Source: Bryobacterales bacterium (GTDB lineage: Bacteria > Acidobacteriota > Terriglobia > Bryobacterales > Bryobacteraceae). From it: a stretch of DNA of 64,000 nucleotides. How positions within the stretch are numbered: the first letter of the stretch is position 1; the number at the start of each line of letters is the position of its first letter. Both the position numbers and the translations under genes were made by a program. A model generated the notes under the pieces. The model did no database searches. It was not told the origin of the DNA and was given only the letters and a program-made list of their open reading frames with translations. Shown piece after piece: positions 17,556 through 25,987 of this stretch. The stretch lies in assembly GCA_019261985.1 (NCBI GenBank), contig JAFAQY010000084.1, positions 17,772-81,771 on the forward strand. Reading direction: 5' to 3'.

Positions 17556-19586
17556 ATGCGTTTTCCTTACCTTCTGCTGCTTACCGCCGGCGCCGTCCTG
17601 GCGCAGCAAAATCAAGCTCAAATAAACTCGGCCCCGCAGAATCCGGGTTTCGACATAAAGTACATCGACCGCTCGGCCGATCCCTGCGTCGATTTTTACA
17701 AATTCTCCTGCGGCGGATGGATTAGCGCGAATCCATTGCCGCCCGATCAATCGCGATGGGGGCGCTTCGACGCGCTCCAGGACCGTAATCGCGCGATTCT
17801 GCAAAATGTGCTGGAAACAGCTTCCTCGGACAAGCCCGGCCGCAGTGCCATCGAACAGAAAATCGGCGATTTTTACTATGCCTGCATGGATCTGAAGACG
17901 ATCGATGCTCGCGGCACGACGCCGCTGAAGGCCGACCTGGACCGCATCGCGGGCATGAAAGATAAGAAGGCGCTGGCTGAAGTTGTGGCCCATATGTTCC
18001 GCATGGGCGCGCCGCCATTCTTTTTCTTCTCGTCGGAGCAGGATGCGAAGGACTCGACCAAAGAGATCGCGGGTCTGGATCAGGGCGGACTTGGCTTACC
18101 CGATCGCGATTATTACTTTAAGACCGATCAAAAATCCGTCGACTTGCGAAAACAATACATCGAGCACGTGACAAAAATGTTCCAGTTGCTCGGCTCTACG
18201 CCCGCGGATGCGGCTAAGAAAGCGCAAGCGGTGATGGCCATTGAAACCGCGCTGGCCGATGGTTCCTTCGATCGCGTCACCCGGCGCGATCCCGAAAAGG
18301 TTTATCACAAGATGACCGTAAAGGAACTCTCGGATCTCACTCCGGACTTCGATTGGAGCAGATTTTTTAAGGATGTCGGCGCGCCTTCTCTCCAGAGCCT
18401 GGATGTTTCCGTTCCTCCGTTTCAAAAGGCGCTGAATGGAGCCATCCAAAAGACCAGCCTCGACGATCTTAAAACCTACCTCGCCTGGCACTTGGTGCAT
18501 GCGAGCGTGCCTGTCATGCCCAAGTCGTTCGTCGATGAGAATTTCAATTTTTACGGGAAAACGTTGCTCGGAGCGCAAGAGCAGCGGCCCCGCTGGAAAC
18601 GCTGCGTCGACCTCACCGACAACCAGTTGCCCGATGCCCTAGGGCGCGCGTTCATCGAGAAAACGCTGGGTCAGGAAGGCAAGGACCGCACCCAAAAAAT
18701 GGTTGCCGAAATTGAGAAGGCGCTGGAGCAAGACATTCAGGCCGTCGATTGGATGTCGCCCGAGACGAAAAAGCAGGCGCTGCTTAAATTGCAGGCAATC
18801 ACCAATAAAATCGGCGACAAGGCACACTGGCTGGATTATTCGGGCGTGCGGATGGCGCGTGACGATGCCTACGGCGACTCCGCGCGCGCGAGCGCGTTTG
18901 AGCTGGCGAGGCAATTGGGAAAGATCGGCAAGCCTGTCGACAAGACCGACTGGCAGATGAGCCAGCCCACCGTGAACGCCTACTACGACGCGCAGGAAAA
19001 CGATATTAATTTCCCCGCCGGAATTTTGCAGCCGCCGTTTTGGGACAACAAATTGGATGACGCGGTGAATTACGGCGCAATCGGCGCGGTAATCGGGCAT
19101 GAGCTGACGCACGGCTTCGACGATCAGGGCCGCCAGTTCGACGCCAAAGGAAATCTGCGCGACTGGTGGACCGAAGCGGATGCCAAAGCTTTTGAAGAAC
19201 GAGCGGATTGTCTTGTAAAGCAGTATGGCAATTACACGGCCGTCGATGACGTGAAGCTGAACGGCAAGCTGACGCTCGGCGAAAACACCGCGGATAATGG
19301 CGGCCTGCGCCTGGCATACATGGCCCTGATGGATTCCTACAAGGGCAAGGAGCCCGCTCCGATGGATGGCCTTACAGCGCAGCAGCGATTTTTCCTCGGC
19401 TTCGGCCAGATCTGGTGCGAAAACGAAACACCGGAATCGAAGCGTCAGCTCGCTTTGACCAATCCTCACTCGCTGCCGGAATTCCGCGTCAACGGCGCCG
19501 TTTCCAACATGCCCGAATTCGGCAAAGCTTTCGGCTGCAAGCCGGGTCAGGCGATGGCGCCCGCGCAGTCGTGCAGGGTTTGGTAA
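17556..19586 (+). CDS. M13-family (neprilysin-like) secreted zinc metallopeptidase
   Basis: A 677-residue M13 peptidase. MRFPYLLLLTAGAVLAQQ is a signal peptide, so the enzyme is periplasmic or exported. Hallmarks: CVDFYKFSCGGWI in the N-terminal domain, NAYYDAQENDINFPAGIL, the zinc site GHELTHGFDDQG near residue 513, the third ligand region ENTADNGGL, and the family C-terminus CRVW. Such enzymes cleave oligopeptides. The start at 17556 gives a clean signal; an earlier in-frame start at 17478 would place residues encoded by the REP element ahead of it. It is divergent from acyP. Confidence 0.95.
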   Translation: MRFPYLLLLTAGAVLAQQNQAQINSAPQNPGFDIKYIDRSADPCVDFYKFSCGGWISANPLPPDQSRWGRFDALQDRNRAILQNVLETASSDKPGRSAIEQKIGDFYYACMDLKTIDARGTTPLKADLDRIAGMKDKKALAEVVAHMFRMGAPPFFFFSSEQDAKDSTKEIAGLDQGGLGLPDRDYYFKTDQKSVDLRKQYIEHVTKMFQLLGSTPADAAKKAQAVMAIETALADGSFDRVTRRDPEKVYHKMTVKELSDLTPDFDWSRFFKDVGAPSLQSLDVSVPPFQKALNGAIQKTSLDDLKTYLAWHLVHASVPVMPKSFVDENFNFYGKTLLGAQEQRPRWKRCVDLTDNQLPDALGRAFIEKTLGQEGKDRTQKMVAEIEKALEQDIQAVDWMSPETKKQALLKLQAITNKIGDKAHWLDYSGVRMARDDAYGDSARASAFELARQLGKIGKPVDKTDWQMSQPTVNAYYDAQENDINFPAGILQPPFWDNKLDDAVNYGAIGAVIGHELTHGFDDQGRQFDAKGNLRDWWTEADAKAFEERADCLVKQYGNYTAVDDVKLNGKLTLGENTADNGGLRLAYMALMDSYKGKEPAPMDGLTAQQRFFLGFGQIWCENETPESKRQLALTNPHSLPEFRVNGAVSNMPEFGKAFGCKPGQAMAPAQSCRVW

Positions 19587-19741
19587 CAGCTTAAAAACCC
19601 GGCATCGAAGAGTTCAAGAGCAACGTTACCGGAACCTGAATCCCGCGCGCTTGTGGCGGACAAAATGCCTGCGGGCTGGACATTGCCCTACTGGGTAACG
19701 GCGGAGTGTGGCTCTAGATCCAACCATCGGGGCCATCTACT

Positions 19742-21304
19742 TTGCCGGAACGCGCGCAACAAGCCCGCCCGGATGCCAACCTGTGGCTAGTTGCCGCCGC
19801 GGTTATGCTGCCCACATTCATGGAGGTGCTCGATACCTCCATCGCCTCGGTGGCGCTTCCGCACATCGCCGGAAGCTTTTCCGCCACGACGGATCAGGCC
19901 ACTTGGGTGCTCACCAGTTATCTGGTGGCGAATGCCGTGATCCTGCCGGCCAGTAACTGGTTTTCGCTCCGTTTCGGCCGCCGGAACTTCTTGATCTTCT
20001 GCATCCTGGTTTTTACCGCCGCTTCTTTTTTGTGCGGCGCGGCGCTGAGCCTCGGCATGATCCTGTTTGCAAGGGCCGTGCAAGGCGCCGGCGGCGGAGC
20101 GCTGCAACCGCTCTCGCAAGCCATTCTGCTCGAAACCTTCCCCATCGAAAAGCGCGGATCCGCCATGGCGGCGTTCGGGTTGGGAGTGGTCGTCGCTCCG
20201 GTGCTGGGCCCGACATTAGGAGGCTGGTTGACCGATGAATATTCCTGGCGCTGGGCCTTCTATATCAACATTCCCATCGGAATCTTCGCGGTGTGGATGA
20301 TCTCGATGTATGTCAAAGACCCGCCATACATCGCGCGGGCACGACCGGGGCCGTTCGACAGCATTGGACTGGGACTGCTCGCGGTTTGGCTCGGAGCGTT
20401 GCAGATCATTCTCGACAAAGGCCAGCAGGACGACTGGTTGAACGCCGTTTGGGTCCGTTGGGCCATATTTATCCTGGCCGCGTCGTTGATTGCGTTCCTA
20501 ATCCGCCAGTTCCGAGCCACGCATCCCATCGTGGACCTCACGATTTTTCGCAACCGTAATTTCGCGGTCGGGGGGCTGCTGATTGCTCTTTTTGGAGCGG
20601 TGATCTATGGCATTATCGCCACCCTCCCGCTGTTCTATCAAACTGTGCTGGGATACACGGCCTGGAACGCTGGTTTAGCCGTGAGCCCGCGCGGCATAGG
20701 CGCGCTGTTGATGATGCCCATCGTCGGCATTCTCAGCGCCAGACTCGATAACCGCTGGCTGATCATTTCCGGCTTTGCCCTTTTCGCTTTTTCGGCGATG
20801 TGGATGGGCCAGCTAACACTTGCCATTTCGCAATGGTCGCTAATCACTCCCATCATTTTGAGCGGCGCGGCCGCGGGGATGGTATTCGTGCCGTTGTCAA
20901 CGCTGACCGTTGGGACGCTCAAAAACGAGCAGATCGGAAACGCGAGCGGACTCTATAATCTGCTCCGCAATGTAGGAGCGAGTATCGGGATTGCGGTGGT
21001 GAATACGCTGGTGGCTCGCCATCAGCAGATCCACCGCGCGGAGCTCGCGCGTAATCTATACAACCGTCCGCTGGTGCGCCAATCTATCGATGCACTTCAG
21101 GCAACGATAGCGGCGCGCACCGGGACGCAACAGGCGTCCTCGCGAGCCTATGCCCTCCTGAACCGCAGCTTGGATCAGCAGGCGACGATTTACGCATATG
21201 TAGACGTTCTGCGCTATATGGCGCTGATGTGCATCCTATGTTTACCGCTGGTACTGCTTTTCGTGAAGGTGAAGCCGAAGAATGGCGCCATTGCGGCGCA
21301 TTAA
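19742..21304 (+). CDS. DHA2-family (EmrB/QacA-type) multidrug efflux MFS transporter
   Basis: A 520-residue major facilitator with about 14 predicted transmembrane helices. Landmarks: EVLDTSIASVALPHIAGSF in helix 1 (motif D1 region, with the membrane Asp), FGRRNFLIF after helix 2 (motif A), FARAVQGAGGGALQPLSQA (motif B) and VVVAPVLGPTLGGWLTD (motif C, drug/H+ antiport). Proton-driven export of hydrophobic compounds is expected. EmrB proteins usually pair with an EmrA/HlyD fusion protein; none is adjacent, and the 155 bases upstream hold no gene. The start is TTG at 19742, because an in-frame stop lies at 19715 and no ATG/GTG precedes the first helix. Confidence 0.91.
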   Translation: MPERAQQARPDANLWLVAAAVMLPTFMEVLDTSIASVALPHIAGSFSATTDQATWVLTSYLVANAVILPASNWFSLRFGRRNFLIFCILVFTAASFLCGAALSLGMILFARAVQGAGGGALQPLSQAILLETFPIEKRGSAMAAFGLGVVVAPVLGPTLGGWLTDEYSWRWAFYINIPIGIFAVWMISMYVKDPPYIARARPGPFDSIGLGLLAVWLGALQIILDKGQQDDWLNAVWVRWAIFILAASLIAFLIRQFRATHPIVDLTIFRNRNFAVGGLLIALFGAVIYGIIATLPLFYQTVLGYTAWNAGLAVSPRGIGALLMMPIVGILSARLDNRWLIISGFALFAFSAMWMGQLTLAISQWSLITPIILSGAAAGMVFVPLSTLTVGTLKNEQIGNASGLYNLLRNVGASIGIAVVNTLVARHQQIHRAELARNLYNRPLVRQSIDALQATIAARTGTQQASSRAYALLNRSLDQQATIYAYVDVLRYMALMCILCLPLVLLFVKVKPKNGAIAAH

Positions 21305-21321
21305 TTCAACATTGCCCAGAT

Positions 21322-21777
21322 CTATTTCGCGTCGAGCTTCACCACCAGATACGTGATCTGCTTGCCTGGGTCCAGTTTGAACAAATGCGGCTGCTTGGGT
21401 GGAATATGCAGCACATCGCCCGCGGATGTCTTTTTCGTTTCACCGCCGTTAATTGAGGCGCCCCGGATTTCGCCCGTTCCGGTGCTTTTGCCGTCGACCA
21501 TCGTTCCGCCCACAACCACGTTGGCCTCGCCGGAAATGACGTACACAAAATCGGCCTGCGTCTCATGCGTTTCCGCCTGCCCCGTTCCTTCGCGATGAAC
21601 GATCAGCACGGTGTGCCCTTCCAGATCCGGAAGACGCTCACTGGACGTGTGGTTTTGATCGACTTTTCCCTGTAACGTTTTTTCATAGTTCTTCAGCTCC
21701 GCGGGTGTCCAGACCAGGAATCCGGCCGGGCCCGCGGCAAACAAAGGAGCAGCGGCAAGCAGAATCAGGAGTTTCAT
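21322..21777 (-). CDS. Secreted cupin-domain protein
   Basis: A 151-residue protein with a short signal peptide (MKLLILLAAAPLFAAG) and a single cupin barrel. The two cupin motifs are recognisable as G-x-A-ETHETQADFVYVISGEANVVVGG and GDVLHIPPKQPHLFKLD; the His/Glu residues in these could bind a metal. Small cupins of this type are sometimes isomerases or binding proteins, and nothing here decides. It converges with the efflux gene, leaving 17 bases between their stop codons. The start at 21777 is preferred over 21804 because it begins the signal peptide directly. Confidence 0.82.
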   Translation of the reverse strand: MKLLILLAAAPLFAAGPAGFLVWTPAELKNYEKTLQGKVDQNHTSSERLPDLEGHTVLIVHREGTGQAETHETQADFVYVISGEANVVVGGTMVDGKSTGTGEIRGASINGGETKKTSAGDVLHIPPKQPHLFKLDPGKQITYLVVKLDAK

Positions 21778-21945
21778 GGCGGGAATTCTATCACGCGAGC
21801 GCACAGCCGAATAGTTCTGCGCACGTTTGGGATGAAACGGTTCGATAATTCGCCCCTTTCTCAGGGTATTCTGCGCCCGGTCATTGCCTGCCCGCGAATC
21901 GACTACCTAGCCTTAACGTCCAATTAAGTGGAGGGAGGAAAAACA

Positions 21946-22476
21946 ATGAAAATACCCCTTGCAGTTATGACAGCCCTGATGGCTGGCACTCTGGTTGCCC
22001 AAGCACCGAACCCTTCCGGTACCGGTCAGACCGGCGGCGCGGATCAGAGTGGTTCGGCGCCGGCGCGCAGTCAAAGTCGTTCCACGGCAGCCCAAAGCCG
22101 TTCGGAGCGCCGGGCTAATTGGGTGGTTCAAGAGCTAACGAGAGAGCTGAACCTTACCCCCGATCAACAATCGCAGATTAGAGGCATCTTTGCGGACGCG
22201 CATAAAAATCAGCAAGCGCTGGAGCCGAAAATTCGGCAAGAGCACTTAGCCTTGAAGAGCGCTGTGAAGAGCGGCAACGACGCGGAAATCGATCGCATAT
22301 TGGAATCGAATTCGCAGTTAAACACGCAGCTTCTATCCATGCACGTAAAGGCAATGGCTAAGGCTTACAAAGTTTTCACGCCCGAGCAACAAACCAAGTT
22401 CGATCAGATGGATCGTAACTGGTTTGGCCTTCGGGGTCATGCCGCGGGAAGTGAAAAACCGAGCGGCGGCGAATAA
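21946..22476 (+). CDS. Periplasmic Spy/CpxP-like LTxxQ-motif protein
   Basis: A 176-residue exported protein: signal peptide MKIPLAVMTALMAGTLVAQ, then a Ser/Gly/Gln-rich linker (residues 20-60), then an all-helical domain with two LTxxQ-like motifs, LNLTPDQQSQI and FTPEQQTKFDQM. This layout is that of Spy/CpxP-type periplasmic chaperones and heavy-metal-binding relatives; a role in envelope stress is inferred. A strong ribosome binding site, GGAGGGAGG, precedes the ATG at 21946, which rules out the earlier in-frame start at 21928 inside that site. A clear intrinsic terminator follows. Confidence 0.84.
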   Translation: MKIPLAVMTALMAGTLVAQAPNPSGTGQTGGADQSGSAPARSQSRSTAAQSRSERRANWVVQELTRELNLTPDQQSQIRGIFADAHKNQQALEPKIRQEHLALKSAVKSGNDAEIDRILESNSQLNTQLLSMHVKAMAKAYKVFTPEQQTKFDQMDRNWFGLRGHAAGSEKPSGGE

Positions 22477-22511
22477 TTTCTCTTACGTTCATACGACCTA
22501 ACCTCCTTTTT

Positions 22512-22548
22512 CCGGCGAGCGGAAAACCGCCCGCCGGTCTTTTTTTTT
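22512..22548 (+). terminator. Intrinsic terminator of the Spy/CpxP-like gene
   Basis: CCGGCGAGCGG, a four-A loop and CCGCCCGCCGG form an 11-bp stem with one mismatch, followed by a run TCTTTTTTTTT. It lies 35 bases after the stop codon on the plus strand. The T-run touches the stop codon of the cytochrome b gene, which converges from the other side. Confidence 0.9.
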
Positions 22549-23947
22549 AATGGGGGAGTTTACGGGTATCGAGGAAGGCCACAATCGCGGATGCCTCATC
22601 CGGTTTCAGGCTGCTGGCAAATGATGGCATATTGAACGCGCCGTTTAGAATTCGCAGAGTGATCTGCTTCTCGGTGAGTTTATCGGCGACGTAGGTCAAG
22701 TCTGGACCGCGCTGCCCGCCGCTGCCGGCAATCGCGTGGCAGTATTGGCACCCTTTTTCAAAAAACAGGCGGGCGCCTTCGGCAATCTGCGGATCTGTGG
22801 CTTGTACTACATGGGCCGGCAATTGCGTTGCGCCGAAATCCGGCGACCACGGCGAGCGTTTACCCTGATACCAAAGAACTCCGACGGACATCGCGATAAT
22901 AACCATGCTCGCCACGGCCCAGGGGCGGCGCGAGGGGGCGCGCTGCCCCTTATTGAATAGCAGCGGAAGGATAAGCAGGCAAAAGCCCGCTAAAACAGGG
23001 GCGCCGACAATCACGTAATTTTCAGTGCCCGGCGGCAGTTGCGCGAGCACCGCGAAATACCACAGCAGGTACCAATCGGGCCGCGGATAGGCTTCGATGA
23101 TCGTCGGATCGGGTGGTTTTGTGAGTAGAGGAGGGCCGATTCGCCAGGCGAGCACCACAACGCACGCTACTACCGCGGCTCCGAACACAACATCCCTCCA
23201 GGCGGCGTCCGGCCAAAACGGCACGCCTTCGCGCCGCAGCATGTTTTCGTACCAGGAGCGGTAGGTTCTCGGGTCCACCGGGCGCGAAGAGTCCGGCAGT
23301 TCCGAAATGCCGTGCCGGAGCACTAGCGCAAGGTGCAGGCCCACCATCGCGAAAATCACCGCCGGTATAAAGAACACGTGATACGCGAAGAAGCGGCTTA
23401 GTGTCGCGCCACCGACCGTTTGCCCTCCCAGAATTAAGCGCGCCAGCCAAGCGCCGATTACCGGCACACGTCCGGCTTGTTCCGCGGCGACGATGGTCGA
23501 CCAGACTCCGTTCTGGTCCCAGCGAAGCAGTTGTCCGGTAAAACCCATCAGGATCGTGAGTCCCAGCAGCACAACTCCTACAACCCAGTTCAACTCGCGC
23601 GGAAATTTATAGGAGCCGGTTAAAAAAGTGCGGATCATGTGGATGCCGACGAGCAGCACCATGGCGGAGGCTCCGAAGTAGTGCATCCCGCGAAGCAGGC
23701 GTCCGAGAAACGCCTCGTGCGTGATCCACTGGAGCGATTCGTATGCTTGCCCGGCGCTGGGAACAAACGCAGTGGCCAACGCGATTCCGGTGAAAACCTG
23801 AATCAGGAACGCGAACAACGTCGCGCTCCCGAACACATATTTCCAACCCGTGCCCGGCGGCACCGGATGGTTCATGACTGGTCCGATGATTTTGGACGCA
23901 TCCGTGCGGGCATCGAACCATTCCCAGGCTTTCCGCAGGAATCTCAT
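22547..23947 (-). CDS. Cytochrome b with fused C-terminal cytochrome c domain (bc complex)
   Basis: A 466-residue membrane protein. Residues 1 to about 340 are a full cytochrome b (b6 plus subunit-IV-like halves) with paired heme histidines in the second and fourth helices (GMHYFGASAMVLLVGIHMIR; AYHVFFIPAVIFAMVGLHLA). The quinol-oxidation loop reads PDWY near residue 290 rather than the usual PEWY. After a last helix comes a cytochrome c domain with CQYCH near 400 and an axial Met in FNMPSF. It therefore merges cytochrome b and the c-type electron acceptor of a bc1/b6f-like complex. It is the last gene of the respiratory operon, three bases after the Rieske gene. Confidence 0.93.
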   Translation of the reverse strand: MRFLRKAWEWFDARTDASKIIGPVMNHPVPPGTGWKYVFGSATLFAFLIQVFTGIALATAFVPSAGQAYESLQWITHEAFLGRLLRGMHYFGASAMVLLVGIHMIRTFLTGSYKFPRELNWVVGVVLLGLTILMGFTGQLLRWDQNGVWSTIVAAEQAGRVPVIGAWLARLILGGQTVGGATLSRFFAYHVFFIPAVIFAMVGLHLALVLRHGISELPDSSRPVDPRTYRSWYENMLRREGVPFWPDAAWRDVVFGAAVVACVVVLAWRIGPPLLTKPPDPTIIEAYPRPDWYLLWYFAVLAQLPPGTENYVIVGAPVLAGFCLLILPLLFNKGQRAPSRRPWAVASMVIIAMSVGVLWYQGKRSPWSPDFGATQLPAHVVQATDPQIAEGARLFFEKGCQYCHAIAGSGGQRGPDLTYVADKLTEKQITLRILNGAFNMPSFASSLKPDEASAIVAFLDTRKLPH

Positions 23948-23950
23948 GGC

Positions 23951-24445
23951 TCACGTGATGGGAGTGGGGCCGGTGAGAATTTCAACCTGGCCGTCGCGAA
24001 CGCGCACCGGATAGCGAGTTAACGGCTTGGGCGGCGGTCCCGCCGCGACCGAGCCGTCGTTGTAGTAAACCCCGCCGTGACAGGGGCACATGAAAAGGTC
24101 GGCGTTCTCCAGCCATCGCACCGGACACCCGAGGTGTGTGCAGTTCACGGCGAATGCCACGAATTCACCCGACAGTTCCCGGCGCAGCCACGCAGCGGTT
24201 TGCGCCGTCACCCCGGCCCATGCAACCGAGGACGCGTCGGCAAACTTCACCTGGACCGTCGCGCCGTTTTTGAATTGCTCTACCGGACCCACGCTGCGCC
24301 AGGTCTTCGCCACGGCTTCAAACAGTGGCGCGAGCAGAAACCCCACCACGGGCACGCCGATCAATGCCGCGCCCACGCATCCAAGCCCGATGCTGATGCG
24401 GGCCAGCAGCTTCCGCCGGCCGGGAGACGGTACGGCATCGCTCAT
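23951..24445 (-). CDS. Rieske [2Fe-2S] protein of the bc complex
   Basis: A 164-residue protein with an N-terminal membrane anchor preceded by Arg residues (RRKLLARISIGLGCVGAALIG), and a Rieske domain with the two cluster motifs CTHLGC near residue 101 and CPCHGG near 119. It should take electrons from quinol at cytochrome b and pass them to a c-type heme. ATG at 24445 overlaps the stop of the preceding 70-residue gene by four bases, and cytochrome b follows at once, so the proteins are made together. Confidence 0.95.
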   Translation of the reverse strand: MSDAVPSPGRRKLLARISIGLGCVGAALIGVPVVGFLLAPLFEAVAKTWRSVGPVEQFKNGATVQVKFADASSVAWAGVTAQTAAWLRRELSGEFVAFAVNCTHLGCPVRWLENADLFMCPCHGGVYYNDGSVAAGPPPKPLTRYPVRVRDGQVEILTGPTPIT

Positions 24446-24654
24446 CTAAGCAGATCTCCAATCCAGCCTATTAGCGCAATCGCGCTAAATACACCGCCCA
24501 CGATGGTGACCGCCATATTTGTGACCGGCCCGAGCAACATGATGGTCATCCCCAGCGCCAGCATCGCGGGCCAGTAGGTCGGGCTTGCCAGCCGTTCCGG
24601 CAATGCCCGGTTCCACCCTTCACGGAGTTCTTCGGGACGTTTTTCGTCTTCCAT
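24442..24654 (-). CDS. 70-residue membrane protein of the respiratory operon, subunit-IV-like
   Basis: A small protein with a charged N-terminus (MEDEKRPEELREGWNRALPE) and two hydrophobic helices (PAMLALGMTIMLLGPVTNM; VTIVGGVFSAIALIGWIGD). Its overlap of both neighbours by ATGA/TGATG junctions, between ctaG and Rieske, shows it is a real gene. Size and topology resemble cytochrome c oxidase subunit IV (CtaF), but there is no diagnostic motif. A longer frame running from 25104 is an artefact: the extra 150 residues are out-of-frame ctaG sequence. Confidence 0.82.
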   Translation of the reverse strand: MEDEKRPEELREGWNRALPERLASPTYWPAMLALGMTIMLLGPVTNMAVTIVGGVFSAIALIGWIGDLLR

Positions 24655-25430
24655 CACGCCTCCGCGGACGCGCGATGCTCCTCGCCGTACCAGCGAGCGA
24701 ACATGGCCATGATGGCAGTCAAATAAATGAGACAGCAAGGCACCCACATCAGCAGGCCGCCGATCTGCTGGTCCACTGCCGGAGATATCCCCCACTGCTC
24801 CCGAATGAGCGGCAGAATGCCATACGCGTCGTGCGAATGCGCGTAACCGCCGTAAACAGGTGGCGCGAAGGTGATGAATATCCCCATCACCGTACAAGCC
24901 AGACACGATGCGAACAGATACGCCGCCGCATCCGGCACGGCCGGCAGACGCACAGGCGCCGGCCCGAGCACCGGCCACCAGTAGAGCGTACCGGCAATCA
25001 GCAGCGAAATTGGTTCGACGATATGCAGCACTGGAGTCCGCATCGCAATATGAAAAACAGCCGGCACATGCCAAAATGCCATCGTTCCGATCCCCATAAT
25101 CCACGCAACCCAGGGCTTGTGGGGCAGGTTGCCAAACCTGCGGCGGGTTGCCAACCCGCCTGGCCGCGCGCAGAGCAACAGCGCTGGCACAATCAAAAGC
25201 AACAATATATGCCTAGCCATATGACCGCTGAACAGGTATCCATCAGCCAGCACCCCGAACGGCGAAACAAACGCGAGCAAAATGAGCAAAACGCCCAGCA
25301 CCCACAACAAAGCCCGCCGCCAATCGCGAAACCCCTCAGCCGTGAAATATGCGCCAGCAAGCGCACCGCACGCAAAAGTAATCCAGGTATTCCAATGCCA
25401 CGCCGAAGCGAAAAATGCTCCTGTGCTCAT
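24654..25430 (-). CDS. ctaG: CtaG/Caa3-type cytochrome c oxidase assembly membrane protein, with in-frame REP insertion
   Basis: A 258-residue multi-helix membrane protein of the caa3 CtaG family, thought to help insert copper or assemble oxidase. Recognisable parts are WHWNTWITFACGALAGAYF, GHMARHILLLLIVPALLL (with the conserved H-x3-H pattern) and AFWHVPAVFHIAM. Between the third and fourth helices, at about residues 90-104, the sequence GGLATRRRFGNLPHK is encoded by a REP-like double hairpin (25119-25163). The frame is kept, so the protein should tolerate it. It is coupled by a four-base overlap to coxC upstream and to the 70-residue gene downstream. Confidence 0.88.
   Translation of the reverse strand: MSTGAFFASAWHWNTWITFACGALAGAYFTAEGFRDWRRALLWVLGVLLILLAFVSPFGVLADGYLFSGHMARHILLLLIVPALLLCARPGGLATRRRFGNLPHKPWVAWIMGIGTMAFWHVPAVFHIAMRTPVLHIVEPISLLIAGTLYWWPVLGPAPVRLPAVPDAAAYLFASCLACTVMGIFITFAPPVYGGYAHSHDAYGILPLIREQWGISPAVDQQIGGLLMWVPCCLIYLTAIMAMFARWYGEEHRASAEA
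25119..25163. repeat. REP-like double-hairpin element inside ctaG (copy C)
   Basis: GCAGGTTGCCAAACCTGC and GGCGGGTTGCCAACCCGCC are two adjacent palindromes introduced by TGTGGGG, the same architecture as the elements at 42980 and 49458 but with GTTGCC in place of CTTCAG. It lies in the ctaG reading frame on the minus strand without breaking it. Confidence 0.8.
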
Positions 25431-25987
25431 AACCAGACGGTCAGATAAATGAGGCTGAAGATAAAAATCCAGACTGCGTCGACGAAGTGCCAGTACATCG
25501 AAATCGCGGCGACACCCGATATTTCGCTTCGTCCGAAGCTACGCACGAACGCCATGATGAAAAGAGCGATCAAGGCGACCAACCCGCACACGACGTGAAA
25601 GCCATGAAAACCGGTCAGAGTGAAAAACGTCGCGGCGAAGAGATTCCGCTCCGGGACCACGGTCCGGGAGATCAAGCCCGCATACTCCAGGGCTTGACCG
25701 GCCATAAAAGCAGTCCCGAGTAGAATCGTGGCGCCCAACCATACCCGAAACGCAGTTGCCTGCGCCGATGCCAGGCGCCGCTCGGCCATCCACATCGTTC
25801 CGCTGCTCGCCAATAAGCAGACCGTAAAGACCAGCGTCCTCGCGGGATCCAGGCTGTTTGCCGCATTCGGGCCGGTTACGGTCGCGCCCGAATAATAAAT
25901 GTACGCGATTATCAAGAAAGCGAAAAAGACCGCTTCGGATGCGATGAACACCGCGACCGCCAGTTTGGCGGTATCGAATCGTCTCAT
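25427..25987 (-). CDS. coxC: Cytochrome c oxidase subunit III
   Basis: A 186-residue integral membrane protein with five predicted helices. Family features: the first helix KLAVAVFIASEAVFFAFLIIAYIYY with a membrane Glu, LEYAGLI, and TLTGFHGFHVVCGLVALI plus YWHFVDAVWIFIFSLIYL at the C-terminus. Subunit III lines the proton-uptake side of heme-copper oxidases. The start at 25987 gives the same ATGA overlap with coxA as the other junctions in this operon; the earlier start at 26020 would lie deep inside coxA. Confidence 0.94.
   Translation of the reverse strand: MRRFDTAKLAVAVFIASEAVFFAFLIIAYIYYSGATVTGPNAANSLDPARTLVFTVCLLASSGTMWMAERRLASAQATAFRVWLGATILLGTAFMAGQALEYAGLISRTVVPERNLFAATFFTLTGFHGFHVVCGLVALIALFIMAFVRSFGRSEISGVAAISMYWHFVDAVWIFIFSLIYLTVWL

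Noticed and set aside
24442..25104. 220-residue version of the small respiratory protein
   Set aside because: The first 150 residues read ctaG out of frame; the 70-residue form fits the overlapping junctions.
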